Shown here one piece after another: positions 28,027 through 37,675 of a stretch of DNA of 64,000 bases. Numbering within the stretch: the first letter of the stretch is position 1; each line of letters opens with the position of its first letter. Under the pieces are notes generated by a model. That model did no database searches. It worked only from the letters and a program-made list of their open reading frames with translations, and was not told the DNA's origin. The stretch is from Ancylobacter dichloromethanicus (GTDB lineage Bacteria; Pseudomonadota; Alphaproteobacteria; Rhizobiales; Xanthobacteraceae), in contig NZ_JAHBGC010000016.1 of assembly GCF_018390645.1 (NCBI RefSeq), positions 62,001 to 126,000 of the forward strand. The letters run 5' to 3'. A program made the translations under genes and the position numbers.

Positions 28027-29364
28027 TCAGAAGATCTTGTCGAGCACCCGGCCGAGCTTGTCGACGATTTCGCCCATCTGGCTCTCGCTGACGATGAGCG
28101 GCGGGCTGACGGCGAAGGTGTCGCCGGCGGTGCGCACCATCATGCCTTCCTCGTGGAACAGCCGCTCCATGCCCTCATAGGCGCGGCGGCCGACGCCGTC
28201 CGAGCGCGATTCGAAGTCCACCGCGCCAACCAGGCCGACGGTGCGGATGTCGAGCACGCCGGGCTTGGAGCGCAGCGCGTGGAAGGCGTCCGCCCAGATC
28301 GGCTCGATCTCGCGCACGCGCTCGAACAGGCCTTCCTCGCGGTAGAGGTCGAGCGTGGCGAGCGAGGCGGCGCAGGCCAGCGGATGGGCCGAATAGGTGT
28401 AGCCGTGGAACAGGTCGATGACCGGGTCGTCGCTCTTCACGAAGGCGTCATAGATGTGCTTGCGCACCAGCACGCCGCCCATCGGCACGGCGCCGGAGGT
28501 GACGCCCTTGGCGAAGGTGATCATGTCCGGCACCACGCCGTAGCGCTCGGCGGCGAAGGCATAGCCGAGGCGGCCGAAGCCGGTGATGACCTCGTCGAAG
28601 ATCAGCAGGATGCCGTATTTGTCGCAGATCTCGCGCAGCCGCTTGAGATAGCCGACCGGGGCGGGAATGGCGCCGGTGGAGCCGGCCATCGGCTCGACGA
28701 TGACGGCGGCGATGGTCGAGGCGTCGTGCAGCGCGACGAGGCTCTCCAGCGCGTCGGCGCGCTCGGCGCCCCACTCCGGCTCACCCTTGGAGAAGGCCTG
28801 CTTCTCGCGATTATAGGTGTGCGGCAGATGGTCGATGCCCGGCAGCAGCGAGCCGAACAGCTTGCGGTTCGGCGAGATGCCGCCGACCGAGATGCCGCCG
28901 AAGCCGACGCCGTGATAGCCGCGCTCGCGGCCGATGAGGCGGGTGCGCGTCGCGTTGCCGGTGGTGGCGTGGTAGGCGAGGGCGATCTTCAGCGCGGTGT
29001 CGCCCGCTTCCGAGCCGGAATTGCACAGGAAGACGTGGTCGAGATCGCCCGGCGCCAGCGCCGCGATGCGGGCGGACACGGCGAAGGCCTTGGGGTGGCC
29101 ATACTGGAAGGGCGGGGCGAAATCCATCTCCGCCGCCTGCGCCTGGATCGCCGCGACGATGGGGTCGCGGTTGTGGCCGGCATTGGCGCACCACAGGCCA
29201 GCAGTGGCATCGAGCACCGGGCGCCCTTCCGGCGTGTAGTAGTGCATGTCCTTCGAGCGGGTGAGCAGGCGAGGCCGCGCCTTGAACGCCCGGTTGGGCG
29301 TGAACGGCATGAAGAAGGCTTCGAGGTCGTTCGGGCTGGCGGCTGCGGAAGAGTAAGCAGACAT
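28027..29364 (-). CDS. Class III omega-aminotransferase (beta-alanine:pyruvate type)
   Basis: The 445-residue PLP enzyme shows the class III fold: GLWCANAGHNRDPIVAAI, FLCNSGSEAGDTALKIALAY, GYHGVGFGGISVGGI, the PLP-phosphate and aspartate region LIFDEVITGFGRLGYAFA, and the lysine in MITFAKGVTSGAVPMGGV. The HYYTPEGRPVLDATAGLWCAN start and overall pattern fit omega-amino-acid:pyruvate transaminase, which passes amino groups from beta-alanine or similar amines to pyruvate. Substrate is inferred from similarity only. The chosen ATG follows CCGGAGTGCTCC; an upstream ATG at 29397 has no such site. The AT-rich upstream (29365-29632) holds a likely promoter but no clear operator. Confidence 0.88.
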   Translation of the reverse strand: MSAYSSAAASPNDLEAFFMPFTPNRAFKARPRLLTRSKDMHYYTPEGRPVLDATAGLWCANAGHNRDPIVAAIQAQAAEMDFAPPFQYGHPKAFAVSARIAALAPGDLDHVFLCNSGSEAGDTALKIALAYHATTGNATRTRLIGRERGYHGVGFGGISVGGISPNRKLFGSLLPGIDHLPHTYNREKQAFSKGEPEWGAERADALESLVALHDASTIAAVIVEPMAGSTGAIPAPVGYLKRLREICDKYGILLIFDEVITGFGRLGYAFAAERYGVVPDMITFAKGVTSGAVPMGGVLVRKHIYDAFVKSDDPVIDLFHGYTYSAHPLACAASLATLDLYREEGLFERVREIEPIWADAFHALRSKPGVLDIRTVGLVGAVDFESRSDGVGRRAYEGMERLFHEEGMMVRTAGDTFAVSPPLIVSESQMGEIVDKLGRVLDKIF

Positions 29365-29632
29365 GGAGCACTCCGGCTGATACGGCGAAGGGGACAAGCC
29401 GCGCTTTTTTAGTCATGTATATTATGTAAGCAGGCGACGCTCACGAGAAATAATCATGATGTGATCACTTTCCTTTCTACCGCGTCCGCCGGCTTGACCC
29501 GGCGGCCTCATCGCGGCCATCAACGCAGGTCAGGAATGGCGCGTCACGTTGCGTCACGCATTCCGGCGGGGAGCGTTTCTGCCGTGCCCTGGCTTGGGGA
29601 GAGCCGGGGACGGCGCAGGATAGGACTTCGCG

Positions 29633-31591
29633 GTGCCCGAGAGCACGACTGTCGAAACCCCCGGCCCCGACGCTGCCGGACCTGAAGCGTCCGGACCCGA
29701 GGCGCCGATCACGCCCGGAACGGATCACGCGGCCCCGGACGCGGTGCGGGGCGCGCTGGCGCGTGTGCTCGATTCCGACGAGCTGCGCTCCTCGCCCCAA
29801 TTGTCCAACATATTGCGCTTCGTGGTGGAGGCGACGCTCGACGGCCGCCGCGACGCGATCAAGGGCTATACCATCGCGGTCGAGGCGCTGGGGCGCGACC
29901 CTTCCTTCGACCCGCAGGCCGACCCGATCGTGCGGGTTGAGGCCACGCGGCTGCGCCGCGCGCTGGAGCGCTATTACGCCGGCGCCGGCGCCGGCGATGC
30001 CCTTGAGATCGCCATTCCGCGCGGCAGCTATGTGCCGCACTTCCTGCCGCGCCCGGCGCCCGGGATGGCGGTCGCGGCCCCGGCCGGCGGCGCGCCGGAA
30101 GCCGAGCCCGAGCCACCCGCCGCGGCCGAGGCCGGGGAACAGCCCGCCGCGCCCGTGCGGCCCGTGCCGGCGGCGCGCCGCCGCGGGTGGGTGCGCCTGG
30201 CGCTGGGGCTGCTGCTGCTCGCGGTGGCGATGATGGTCTCCGGCCTCGCGGTGGAGAGCGTCGACCCGCTCGGGCTGCGGGCGCTGCTGGCCGGCGCGAG
30301 CTGGCACCCGATCGAGCGGACCAACCGGCTCGGCATCCCGATGGTCGAGGTGCGCGACTTCGACTCGGCCGGCGGCCCGCCGCTGCCGCCCAGCGAGATC
30401 GCCGGCAGCGCCGGGGCGGTGACCAGCGGCGACTTCACCGCCCAGGCGATCGAGGTGCGGGTGCGCGACGCGCTGGCGCGCTTCGACCTGCTCGACGTGC
30501 TGGCGAGCCCGGATGCGCGCCCGGCGCTGAGTTGTTCGAGCGAGGGCGCCTCGCCCAATTCCGCCTTCGCGCTGGGCGGGCTGGTGGAGAACCATGACGA
30601 CGGCACGCTCTCCGTGCTGCTGCGGCTCTCCGACCTGTGCGACGGCACCATCGTGTGGTCGCGCGAATTCGACAGCCTGCGGCGCGGCAGCGACGCCACC
30701 GCATCGGAAATCGCGCTGGTGCGCGACATCATGGCGGCGATCGCCGAGCCCTACGGCATCATCCAGGCGCGGGCACGGGCGCGTGTCACCGCCGCCGGCG
30801 GGCCGCAGACGGCGGGCCCCTATGGCTGCGTGCTGACCGCCTATTCCTACTGGCGTTCCTATAAGCCGGCCGAGCACGCGGCCGCCCGCGACTGCCTCGA
30901 GCAGGCGGTGGAGGCCGACTCCACCTTCGCGCTCGGCTATGCGCTGCTGGCGGAGCTGAATCTCGACGAGATCCGCGTCGGCGCCAATCCGCGCGCCGGC
31001 ACGCCCGCGCTCAACCGCGCCCTGGCGGCGGCGGAGCAGGCGGTGGAACTGGCGCCGACCAGCGCCTTCGCCCGCCGGGTGCTGATGGACGTGCACTTCT
31101 TCCGTGGCGAGCGCGGCGCCACCCTCGCCGCCGGCAACATCGCGCTGGAACTCAACCCCTACGACGTCGACATCATCGCCGATTTCGGCGGCCGGCTGGT
31201 GGCGCTGGGGGAGACCGCGCGCGGCGAGGCGATGCTGGCGCAGGCGGCGGAGGCGGCGCCGGGCATGCCGCCCTGGGTGGATTATCACCGCGTCATCGCC
31301 GCCTATGCGAGGGGCGACGCGCCGGCCGCCGCCGCCGCCGCCGACCAGTTGATGGGCGAGGGCTACGCGCCGGGGCTGCTGGCGCGGGCGCTGGCCAGCC
31401 ATCTCGCCGGCGAGGACGACGCGGCGCGGGCCGACCTGCGCGCGCTGATGGCCATCGCCCCCGGCTGGGCCAGCGAGCCGGACGCGATGATCCGCCGGTT
31501 CTTTCCCGACCCTTCCCTGGCCTTGCGGGTGCGGGCCGACCTTGCCGGCCTCGGGCTGCCGGTGCGCAATTCCGCCGCCGCGGCGAACTGA
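29633..31591 (+). CDS. TPR membrane protein with an N-terminal adenylate-cyclase-associated-like domain
   Basis: A 652-residue protein starting at a GTG. Residues about 38-138 (LARVLDSDELRSSPQLSNIL, DAIKGYTIAVEALGRDPSFD, DPIVRVEATRLRRALERYY) form a conserved cytoplasmic module found ahead of TPR regions in many rhizobial proteins. A Pro/Ala linker and a single membrane segment (residues about 187-206) follow. The periplasmic part has a TolB-like or amine-binding-type beta region and TPR-like helices (residues about 430-640). No cyclase catalytic domain is present. This layout suggests a CadC-like sensor, but the N-terminal module is not a clear winged helix. The role is unknown. Confidence 0.7.
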   Translation: MPESTTVETPGPDAAGPEASGPEAPITPGTDHAAPDAVRGALARVLDSDELRSSPQLSNILRFVVEATLDGRRDAIKGYTIAVEALGRDPSFDPQADPIVRVEATRLRRALERYYAGAGAGDALEIAIPRGSYVPHFLPRPAPGMAVAAPAGGAPEAEPEPPAAAEAGEQPAAPVRPVPAARRRGWVRLALGLLLLAVAMMVSGLAVESVDPLGLRALLAGASWHPIERTNRLGIPMVEVRDFDSAGGPPLPPSEIAGSAGAVTSGDFTAQAIEVRVRDALARFDLLDVLASPDARPALSCSSEGASPNSAFALGGLVENHDDGTLSVLLRLSDLCDGTIVWSREFDSLRRGSDATASEIALVRDIMAAIAEPYGIIQARARARVTAAGGPQTAGPYGCVLTAYSYWRSYKPAEHAAARDCLEQAVEADSTFALGYALLAELNLDEIRVGANPRAGTPALNRALAAAEQAVELAPTSAFARRVLMDVHFFRGERGATLAAGNIALELNPYDVDIIADFGGRLVALGETARGEAMLAQAAEAAPGMPPWVDYHRVIAAYARGDAPAAAAAADQLMGEGYAPGLLARALASHLAGEDDAARADLRALMAIAPGWASEPDAMIRRFFPDPSLALRVRADLAGLGLPVRNSAAAAN

Positions 31592-31710
31592 GCCGGACCG
31601 CCCGGCGGCACAGGGGGCACGGTCACCCGGGCACGGCATCGGCGCGCCGGCATTGCCGCCACGCGCCCCATCCTCTAAACCCGCGCCGACACTCGTGAAG
31701 GACGGCGCCC

Positions 31711-33378
31711 ATGGCCAAGGACAAACCCAACAAGCTCCGCGCCCGCATGCCGCGCGGCTTCGCCGATCGCGGGCCGGGCGACCTCGTGCCCACGCGGGCG
31801 ATGCTGGAGACCATCCGCAAGGTCTATGAGCTCTATGGCTTCGAGGCGCTGGAGACGCCCTTCATCGAATATACCGACGCGCTGGGGAAGTTTCTGCCGG
31901 ACCAGGACCGGCCCAATGAGGGCGTGTTCTCGTTCCAGGACGATGACGAGCAGTGGCTGTCGCTGCGCTACGATCTGACCGCGCCGCTGGCCCGCCATGT
32001 CGCGGAGAATTTCGACAGGCTGCCCAAGCCCTTCCGCAGCTACCGCGCCGGCTGGGTGTTCCGCAACGAGAAGCCCGGCCCCGGCCGCTTCCGCCAGTTC
32101 ATGCAGTTCGACGCCGACACGGTGGGCGCCCCCACCGTCGCCGCCGACGCCGAGATCTGCATGATGATGGCGGATACGCTGGAGGCGCTGGGCATCGCGC
32201 GCGGCGACTATGTGATCAAGGTCAACAACCGCAAGGTGCTGGACGGCGTGCTGGAGGCCATCGGACTCGGTGGCGACGAGAATGCCGGCCGCCGGCTGAC
32301 GGTGCTGCGGGCCATCGACAAGTTCGACAAGGTGGGCATATCAGGCGTGCGCGACCTGCTGGGCGAAGGCCGCTGGGAGAACCCCGAGGCCAAGAGCGGC
32401 GACTTCACCAAGGGTGCGGGACTGGATGACCGTCAGATCCACGAAATATTGAGCCTTATGGGTTCTACCGCCAGTCCCGTCGACGACAATGGCGAGCTTA
32501 CCGATACAGATCTTGCAGATTCGTTGTTTGTGACTCCGCGACTGTCCGCTGGGGACACTCCGGGAGGAATATCCTTCTCAACAGCGCGGGGTGTTACTCG
32601 CTTTGAGGATAGCCTGGCCATTGCGAACCACAGCACCATCAAAAAGCTTAGGGCTCATTTCCAGGGCTCAGACAAGATTTCCGAAGGGTTGGACGAACTT
32701 GAAACCATTGCGACTTTGGCCCGGTCGTCCGGTTACGGTTCAAAGCGAATACTAATCGACCCGTCTGTCGTGCGTGGCCTCGAATACTATACCGGCCCGG
32801 TCTTCGAGGCCGAGCTGACCTTCGAGATTCCCGATGAAAAAGGGCGCCCACTGCGCTTCGGTTCCGTCGGCGGCGGCGGGCGCTATGACGGGCTGGTCGG
32901 GCGGTTCCGAGGCGAAGCTGTGCCGGCTACGGGTTTCTCCATCGGCGTCTCGCGGCTCGCCTCGGCGCTGTCCTATCTGAACAAGGACGCCGCCCCGGAA
33001 TTCGGCCCTGTCGTGGTGGTGGTGATGGATCGCGACCAGACGGCCCATTACATGGGCCTGGTCGCCACGCTGCGCAAAGAGGGCATCCGTGCCGAAATGT
33101 ATCTCGGCAACCCTAGGAATCTCGGCAACCAGTTCAAATATGCCGACCGCCGCAATTCGCCGTGCGTCGTCATCCAGGGTTCGGAGGAGCGCACGGCCGG
33201 GCAGGTGCAGATCAAGGATTTGATCGAGGGCGCCAGGGCCGCCGCCGCCATCACCGACAATGCCGAATGGCGCGAGACCCGCCCGGCGCAGTTCGCCTGC
33301 GCCGAGGGCGAGCTGGTGGAGAAGGTACGCGAGCTGCTCGACCATCACGGCGTGCCGCACGGCGCCAAGCTGGGGTGA
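31711..33378 (+). CDS. hisS: Histidine--tRNA ligase, with an internal segment of foreign codon use
   Basis: The 555-residue class II synthetase shows motif 2 [20 protein letters not shown], the histidine-specific [15 protein letters not shown] and motif 3 [13 protein letters not shown]. It charges tRNA-His. The region encoding residues about 240-350 (32430-32770) is visibly poorer in G+C and uses codons such as TCT, GTT, AAA, CTT and GGA that are rare in the flanks. Within it, residues about 247-300 ([20 protein letters not shown] and following) look like extra sequence. The ends are in frame and the gene appears intact. AAGGA precedes the ATG. It begins a hisS-hisZ-hisG group. Confidence 0.95.
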   Translation: MAKDKPNKLRARMPRGFADRGPGDLVPTRAMLETIRKVYELYGFEALETPFIEYTDALGKFLPDQDRPNEGVFSFQDDDEQWLSLRYDLTAPLARHVAENFDRLPKPFRSYRAGWVFRNEKPGPGRFRQFMQFDADTVGAPTVAADAEICMMMADTLEALGIARGDYVIKVNNRKVLDGVLEAIGLGGDENAGRRLTVLRAIDKFDKVGISGVRDLLGEGRWENPEAKSGDFTKGAGLDDRQIHEILSLMGSTASPVDDNGELTDTDLADSLFVTPRLSAGDTPGGISFSTARGVTRFEDSLAIANHSTIKKLRAHFQGSDKISEGLDELETIATLARSSGYGSKRILIDPSVVRGLEYYTGPVFEAELTFEIPDEKGRPLRFGSVGGGGRYDGLVGRFRGEAVPATGFSIGVSRLASALSYLNKDAAPEFGPVVVVVMDRDQTAHYMGLVATLRKEGIRAEMYLGNPRNLGNQFKYADRRNSPCVVIQGSEERTAGQVQIKDLIEGARAAAAITDNAEWRETRPAQFACAEGELVEKVRELLDHHGVPHGAKLG

Positions 33379-33387
33379 GGGGGCTGC

Positions 33388-33500
33388 GTGCTTCGAGGCC
33401 CGGCGGGGCCGGGCACCTCAGCATGACGAGGGCCTGACCGTCCGCACTGTCCGGGAGCGTCGTCATCCTGAGGTGCGCGCGCAGCGCGCCTCGAAGGATG
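33388..33500. repeat. Intergenic repeat family A, copy 2 (arms in opposite order)
   Basis: CTTCGAGGCCCGG to GGGCACCTCAGCATGAC is followed after 33 bases by CGTCATCCTGAGGTGC to GCCTCGAAGGATG. The half-elements are the same as in copies 1 and 3, but arranged tail to tail. The stretch to the hisZ start (33501-33713) holds no further gene; it contains a TCCCGG...CCGGGA inverted repeat. Confidence 0.78.
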
Positions 33501-33713
33501 GGCCGTCGCGCTTCGGCTAGTGCGGCCGCCTGCGGCGGGTCTTCTCCTGGGTCCCGGCGCGGCGCTGCGCCTCCGGCTCCGCTGGACCGGGAAACAAGGC
33601 TGCCGTGCCCTCCGGAAACCATGTCGCCGCCCGCGCATGGACCGCGGCGCGGGGCTTTGCTAGAAGCGCGCAGCGCCAGACACGCCCCCCTTTACCGCAG
33701 CCCGGACCCGCCC

Positions 33714-34847
33714 ATGCCCGCCGACCCCAGCCACGCCGAGGAACTGCTCGCGCTTTACGCGCGCGCCGGCTTCGCGCGCGTCGAGCCGCCGGTGCTCCAG
33801 CCCGCCGACGCCTTTCTCGACCTGTCGGGCGAGGAGATGCGGCGCACCATGTTCATCACCATGGACGCGGACGGGCGCGAATTGTGCCTGCGGCCGGACC
33901 TCACCCTGCCGGTGTGCCGCCATTACATCGCGGACGGCGCCGCCCAGCCGCGCGACTTCGCCTATCTCGGCCCGGTGTTCCGCTCCGACGTGCCGGGCGG
34001 CGAATTCCTGCAGGCGGGCGTGGAATCCTTCGGCCGGCTCGACCGCGAGGCGGCGGATGCCGAATTGCTGGCGCTGGGGCTGGAGACGGCGGCGCTGTGG
34101 GGGGTGATCGACCCCACCATCCGGCTCGGCGACGCCGGCCTGTTCGCCACCCTGCTCGACGCGCTGAACCTGCCGCCAGTGTGGCGGCGGCGGCTGATCA
34201 AGGATTTCGCCCGCTCCGGCGACCTCGGCGCCGATCTCGCGCTGCTCAAGCAGCAGCCGGAGGCCGGCGGCGTCACCGCCCATGCCGGCGTGCTCTCGGC
34301 GCTGGCCGGTTCCGACCCGGCGGCGGCGCGGGCGCTGGTGACGGATCTGCTCTCCATCGCCGGCATTTCCACCGTCGGCGGGCGCAGCGTGACGGAAATC
34401 GCCGAGCGCTTTCTCGAACAGGCGGCGCCGGGCGATGCCGAGGGGCTGTCTTCCGAGAAGGTGGCGGTGATCGAGCGCTATCTCGCCATTGCCGGCACGC
34501 CCGATGCGGCGGCGGCCGGGCTGCGCGCCCTGGCCGAGGCGGCCGGGCTGGACCTTGCCCGCGCGCTCGACGCCTTCGAGAGCCGCACCCATTTCATCGC
34601 CGCGCAGGGCATCGAGCCCGACCGGCTGTCCTTCGCCGCCGCCTTCGGCCGGCCGCTCGATTATTACAGCGGCATGGTGTTCGAGCTGCACGAGAACGGC
34701 GAAGGAGAACACAGGCTTGGCGCGCCCCTGGTCGCCGGCGGGCGCTATGACGGGCTGCTCGGCCGGCTCGGCGCCGGCGAGCCGGTGCCGGCGGTCGGCT
34801 TCGCGGTCTGGCTCGGCCGGCTCGACGCCGTGGAGGCCCGCCTATGA
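33714..34847 (+). CDS. hisZ: ATP phosphoribosyltransferase regulatory subunit
   Basis: The 377-residue protein is a catalytically dead relative of HisRS: it keeps the class II core ([20 protein letters not shown]-like start, [53 protein letters not shown]) but lacks an anticodon-binding domain. HisZ partners the short form of HisG in histidine biosynthesis and gives it feedback control by histidine. The frame is open upstream, but the ATG at 33714 fits the family. It overlaps hisG by four bases (ATGA), so translation is probably coupled. Confidence 0.93.
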   Translation: MPADPSHAEELLALYARAGFARVEPPVLQPADAFLDLSGEEMRRTMFITMDADGRELCLRPDLTLPVCRHYIADGAAQPRDFAYLGPVFRSDVPGGEFLQAGVESFGRLDREAADAELLALGLETAALWGVIDPTIRLGDAGLFATLLDALNLPPVWRRRLIKDFARSGDLGADLALLKQQPEAGGVTAHAGVLSALAGSDPAAARALVTDLLSIAGISTVGGRSVTEIAERFLEQAAPGDAEGLSSEKVAVIERYLAIAGTPDAAAAGLRALAEAAGLDLARALDAFESRTHFIAAQGIEPDRLSFAAAFGRPLDYYSGMVFELHENGEGEHRLGAPLVAGGRYDGLLGRLGAGEPVPAVGFAVWLGRLDAVEARL

Positions 34848-35818
34848 GTGCGCCGCTGATCGTCGCCGTGCCCTCCAAGGGCCGGCTGCAGGAAAACGCC
34901 ACCGGCTTCTTCGCCCGCGCCGGCATGTCGCTGACCCAGTCGCGCGGGGTGCGTGACTATCGCGGCACGCTGACCGGCGTCGAGGGGGTGGAGGTGGCCT
35001 ATCTCTCCGCCTCCGAGATCGCCAGCCAGCTTGCCGCCGGCGCGGTGCATCTCGGCGTCACCGGCGAGGACCTGGTGCGCGAGAGCATCCCGGACGCCGA
35101 TTCCAAGGTGCTGCTGGTCGAGGGGCTGGGCTTTGGCCACGCCAATGTGGTGGTGGCGGTGCCGCAGGCCTGGATCGACGTGCGCACCATGCGCGACCTC
35201 GACGACGTGGCGACGCATTTCCACGCCACGCGCGGGCGGCGGGTGCGGGTGGCGACCAAGTATCTGAACCTCACGCGCGGCTATTTCGCCCGCCACGGCA
35301 TTGTCGACTACCGCATCGTCGAGAGCCTGGGGGCGACCGAAGGCACGCCGGCGGCGGGCACGGCGGAGCTGATCGTCGACATCACCACGACCGGCTCGAC
35401 GCTGGCCGCCAACGCGCTGAAGGTGATCGACGACGGGGTGATCCTGCGTTCGGAGGCTAACCTCGTCGCCTCGCTGCACGCGGATTGGAACGCGGGCGCC
35501 AAGGCGGCGGCGCGGGCGCTGCTCGACCGGGTGACGGCGGCCAAGCGCGCGGCGACCATGCGCGAGGTGAAGACCCGCTTTGCCGCCTGCGATGCCGGCG
35601 TGGTGCAGGAGGCGGTGCGCCGCTTCCGCGCCGTGGCGCCGTTCGGCGCACCCACCTCGTCGGGCATGGTGACGCTGCACTGCCCGCCGGACACGCTGCA
35701 CGCGCTGGCGGTGTTTTTGCGCGAGCAGGGCGCCGCGCGCGTGTCGGTCGGCCCGCTCGACTATGTGTTCGCGGCCGAGAACCCGCTCTACGAGAGGCTG
35801 GAAGAGCGCATCGGGTAG
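34844..35818 (+). CDS. hisG: ATP phosphoribosyltransferase, catalytic subunit
   Basis: The 324-residue enzyme transfers ATP to PRPP in the first step of histidine biosynthesis. Motifs: [14 protein letters not shown] at the start, the PRPP loop [20 protein letters not shown], and [18 protein letters not shown]. It is longer than the shortest HisG forms; the extra C-terminal residues are also seen in other rhizobial HisG proteins that work with HisZ. Its ATG overlaps the hisZ stop. It is followed by repeat elements. Confidence 0.95.
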   Translation: MSAPLIVAVPSKGRLQENATGFFARAGMSLTQSRGVRDYRGTLTGVEGVEVAYLSASEIASQLAAGAVHLGVTGEDLVRESIPDADSKVLLVEGLGFGHANVVVAVPQAWIDVRTMRDLDDVATHFHATRGRRVRVATKYLNLTRGYFARHGIVDYRIVESLGATEGTPAAGTAELIVDITTTGSTLAANALKVIDDGVILRSEANLVASLHADWNAGAKAAARALLDRVTAAKRAATMREVKTRFAACDAGVVQEAVRRFRAVAPFGAPTSSGMVTLHCPPDTLHALAVFLREQGAARVSVGPLDYVFAAENPLYERLEERIG

Positions 35819-35836
35819 GGGCGAAAGCACCCTTGC

Positions 35837-35944
35837 CCCCTCATGGCCGGGCTTGACCCGGCCACCCAGGACCCGCGCCGCCGGGAAAGAACCGCATCGA
35901 CAGGTCCAAAGGCTGGGTGCCCGGGTCAAGCCCGGCCATGAGGG
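35837..35944. repeat. Intergenic repeat family B, copy 2 (near-perfect inverted repeat)
   Basis: CCCTCATGGCCGGGCTTGAC at the left end and its complement GTCAAGCCCGGCCATGAGGG at the right end enclose about 65 bases, with inner CACCCAGG and CTGGGTG also pairing. It follows hisG by 18 bases and could stop transcription from both sides. Confidence 0.78.
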
Positions 35945-35956
35945 AAAGACAAATTC

Positions 35957-36049
35957 CGTCATCCCGGCCAAGCGCAGCGAGAGCCGGGATCGCATCCGCA
36001 TTTTTCGGCGCGCGGTCCCGGATCGGCCTTTGGCCGTCCGGGATGATGG
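35957..36049. repeat. Intergenic repeat family C (two hairpins)
   Basis: CGTCATCCCGGCC pairs with GAGAGCCGGGAT, and TCCCGGATCGGCC with GGCCGTCCGGGATGATGG. The outer ends GTCATCCCGG and CCGGGATGA are themselves complementary. It separates hisG from the convergent cysG. Confidence 0.7.
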
Positions 36050-36076
36050 CGATGGAGAGCGCCGGGAAACGGGGTG

Positions 36077-37588
36077 TCAGCCCCGCGCGGCGTGCGCCTC
36101 ATCGAGAGCGTCCGGCAGGGCGAACGCCGCCGCCTCGCCGATGGCGTGGCCGAACAGGATGAGGCAGGGCCCGCCGGCGCCGTCCGCCACCGCCGCGTCA
36201 AGCGCGACCTGAAGCGTGGCGACCGTGGCCGGCACCTGCCGCTCCTCCGGCCGCGTGGCGGCGAAGATGGCGACGGCCGGTGTCGCCGGGTCGAGCCCCG
36301 CCGCCATCGCCTTGGCCGCGAGTTCGGCCCAGGTGCGCTGGGGCATGTAGACCACCGTGGTCGCGGCCGGGTCGGCCAGCGCCTGCCAGTCGAGATCGCG
36401 CGGCAGCTTGCCGTCTCTCGCATGGGCGGTGATGAATTGCAGCCGCCGGGCGTGATCGCGATGGGTGAGCGAGACGGTGAGCCGGCTCGCCGCGCCCTGC
36501 GCCGCGGTGATGCCGGGCACCACCTCCACCGGCACGCCGGCCTTGCGCGCCGCCGCGATCTCCTCGCCGGCGCGGCCGAACATCATCGGGTCGCCGCCCT
36601 TGAGCCGCACCACGCGCTTGCCCTGCTTCGCCAGAGACACCATCAGCGCGTTGATGTCGTCCTGCTTGCAGGAGGGGCGGTAGCCGGTCTTGCCAACCAG
36701 CATCTTCTTCGCCTCGCGGCGGGCGACGTCCAGCACCGCCGGGGCGACGAGGTCGTCATAGAGCACGACATCGGCCGATTGCAGCACCCGCACCGCCTTC
36801 AGCGTCAGCAGTTCCGGGTCGCCCGGCCCTGCGCCGACCAGCGCCACCGAGCCACGCGGCGCGTCGGTGCGCTCCATTGCGGCGCGGCCGAGAAGGGTCT
36901 CGCGCAGCGCCTGCGAAGGTTCGACCTCCGGCGTCTCCAATGCGGCTTCGGTGAAGCGCTCCCAGAACCGCCGGCGGCCCTGATAGGACAAAGCGAGGGC
37001 CGCGACGGCGGGGCGCCAGCTCCGCGCCGCCTCGGCCCAGCGCTTGAAGCCCTGCGGGATCACCGCCTCGATCTTGGCCCGCACCGCCTGCCCGAACACC
37101 GGGGCGGCGCCATCGGTGGAAATGCCCACCACCAGCGGCGAGCGGTTGACGATGGCGCCGAACGCGAAATCGCAGAAGGCCGGCTTGTCCACCACATTGA
37201 CCGGCACGCCGGCGGCACGCGCGGCCTGCGCGAAACGTTCGCCTTCCTCGTCCTCCTCGATGGCGCCGATGGCGAGCGCGGCGCCGGCGAGATCAGCGGG
37301 TGTCCAGTCGCGGGCGACGAGAAGGAGCGGACCGTCCGGCGGCGCGGCGGCGAGTTCGACGAGGTCCTCGCACGGCGCGGCGGCGAACACCTCGACCCGC
37401 GCGCCGGCGGCGGAGAGAAGCTCCGCCTTCCACGCCGCCGCCTCCGAGCCGCCGGCCAGCACGATGCGGCGCCCGGCCAGCGCGAAGAACACCGGCAGGC
37501 GGGCGAGCGGGGCCATGCGCGCCGGAGCGCGGGCGGCGCGGCGCCCGGCGGGCGGGGAGGCGGGGGGCTGGTCAGTGGAATCGGTCAT
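36077..37588 (-). CDS. cysG: Siroheme synthase (multifunctional CysG)
   Basis: The 503-residue enzyme turns uroporphyrinogen III into siroheme, the cofactor of sulfite and nitrite reductases. Residues about 25-215 are the CysG-type dehydrogenase/ferrochelatase domain (PVFFALAGRRIVLAGGSEAA; PVNVVDKPAFCDFAF). Residues about 245-490 are SAM uroporphyrinogen methyltransferase (VALVGAGPGDPELLTLKAV; VVRLKGGDPMMFGRAGEE; VVPGITAAQGAAS). The N-terminal Pro/Ala-rich 20 residues are extra. It converges on the repeats after hisG; a perfect palindrome lies upstream at 37661-37674. Confidence 0.95.
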   Translation of the reverse strand: MTDSTDQPPASPPAGRRAARAPARMAPLARLPVFFALAGRRIVLAGGSEAAAWKAELLSAAGARVEVFAAAPCEDLVELAAAPPDGPLLLVARDWTPADLAGAALAIGAIEEDEEGERFAQAARAAGVPVNVVDKPAFCDFAFGAIVNRSPLVVGISTDGAAPVFGQAVRAKIEAVIPQGFKRWAEAARSWRPAVAALALSYQGRRRFWERFTEAALETPEVEPSQALRETLLGRAAMERTDAPRGSVALVGAGPGDPELLTLKAVRVLQSADVVLYDDLVAPAVLDVARREAKKMLVGKTGYRPSCKQDDINALMVSLAKQGKRVVRLKGGDPMMFGRAGEEIAAARKAGVPVEVVPGITAAQGAASRLTVSLTHRDHARRLQFITAHARDGKLPRDLDWQALADPAATTVVYMPQRTWAELAAKAMAAGLDPATPAVAIFAATRPEERQVPATVATLQVALDAAVADGAGGPCLILFGHAIGEAAAFALPDALDEAHAARG

Positions 37589-37660
37589 CGCAGCGGTCGG
37601 TCTGAAGGTGATCGGCCATTATCACACGAAATGTGCGTCCATTGAAGTCAATAAACGAAA

Positions 37661-37674
37661 ATTATCCGGATAAT
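37661..37674. promoter_or_regulatory. Perfect AT-rich palindrome upstream of cysG
   Basis: ATTATCC followed by GGATAAT lies 73-86 bases before the cysG start, in the short gap to the YqhA-type gene. The surroundings (37589-37675) are clearly AT-rich, as for a promoter. A regulator of sulfur or nitrogen assimilation is a plausible binder but cannot be named. Confidence 0.45.
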
Positions 37675-37675
37675 A

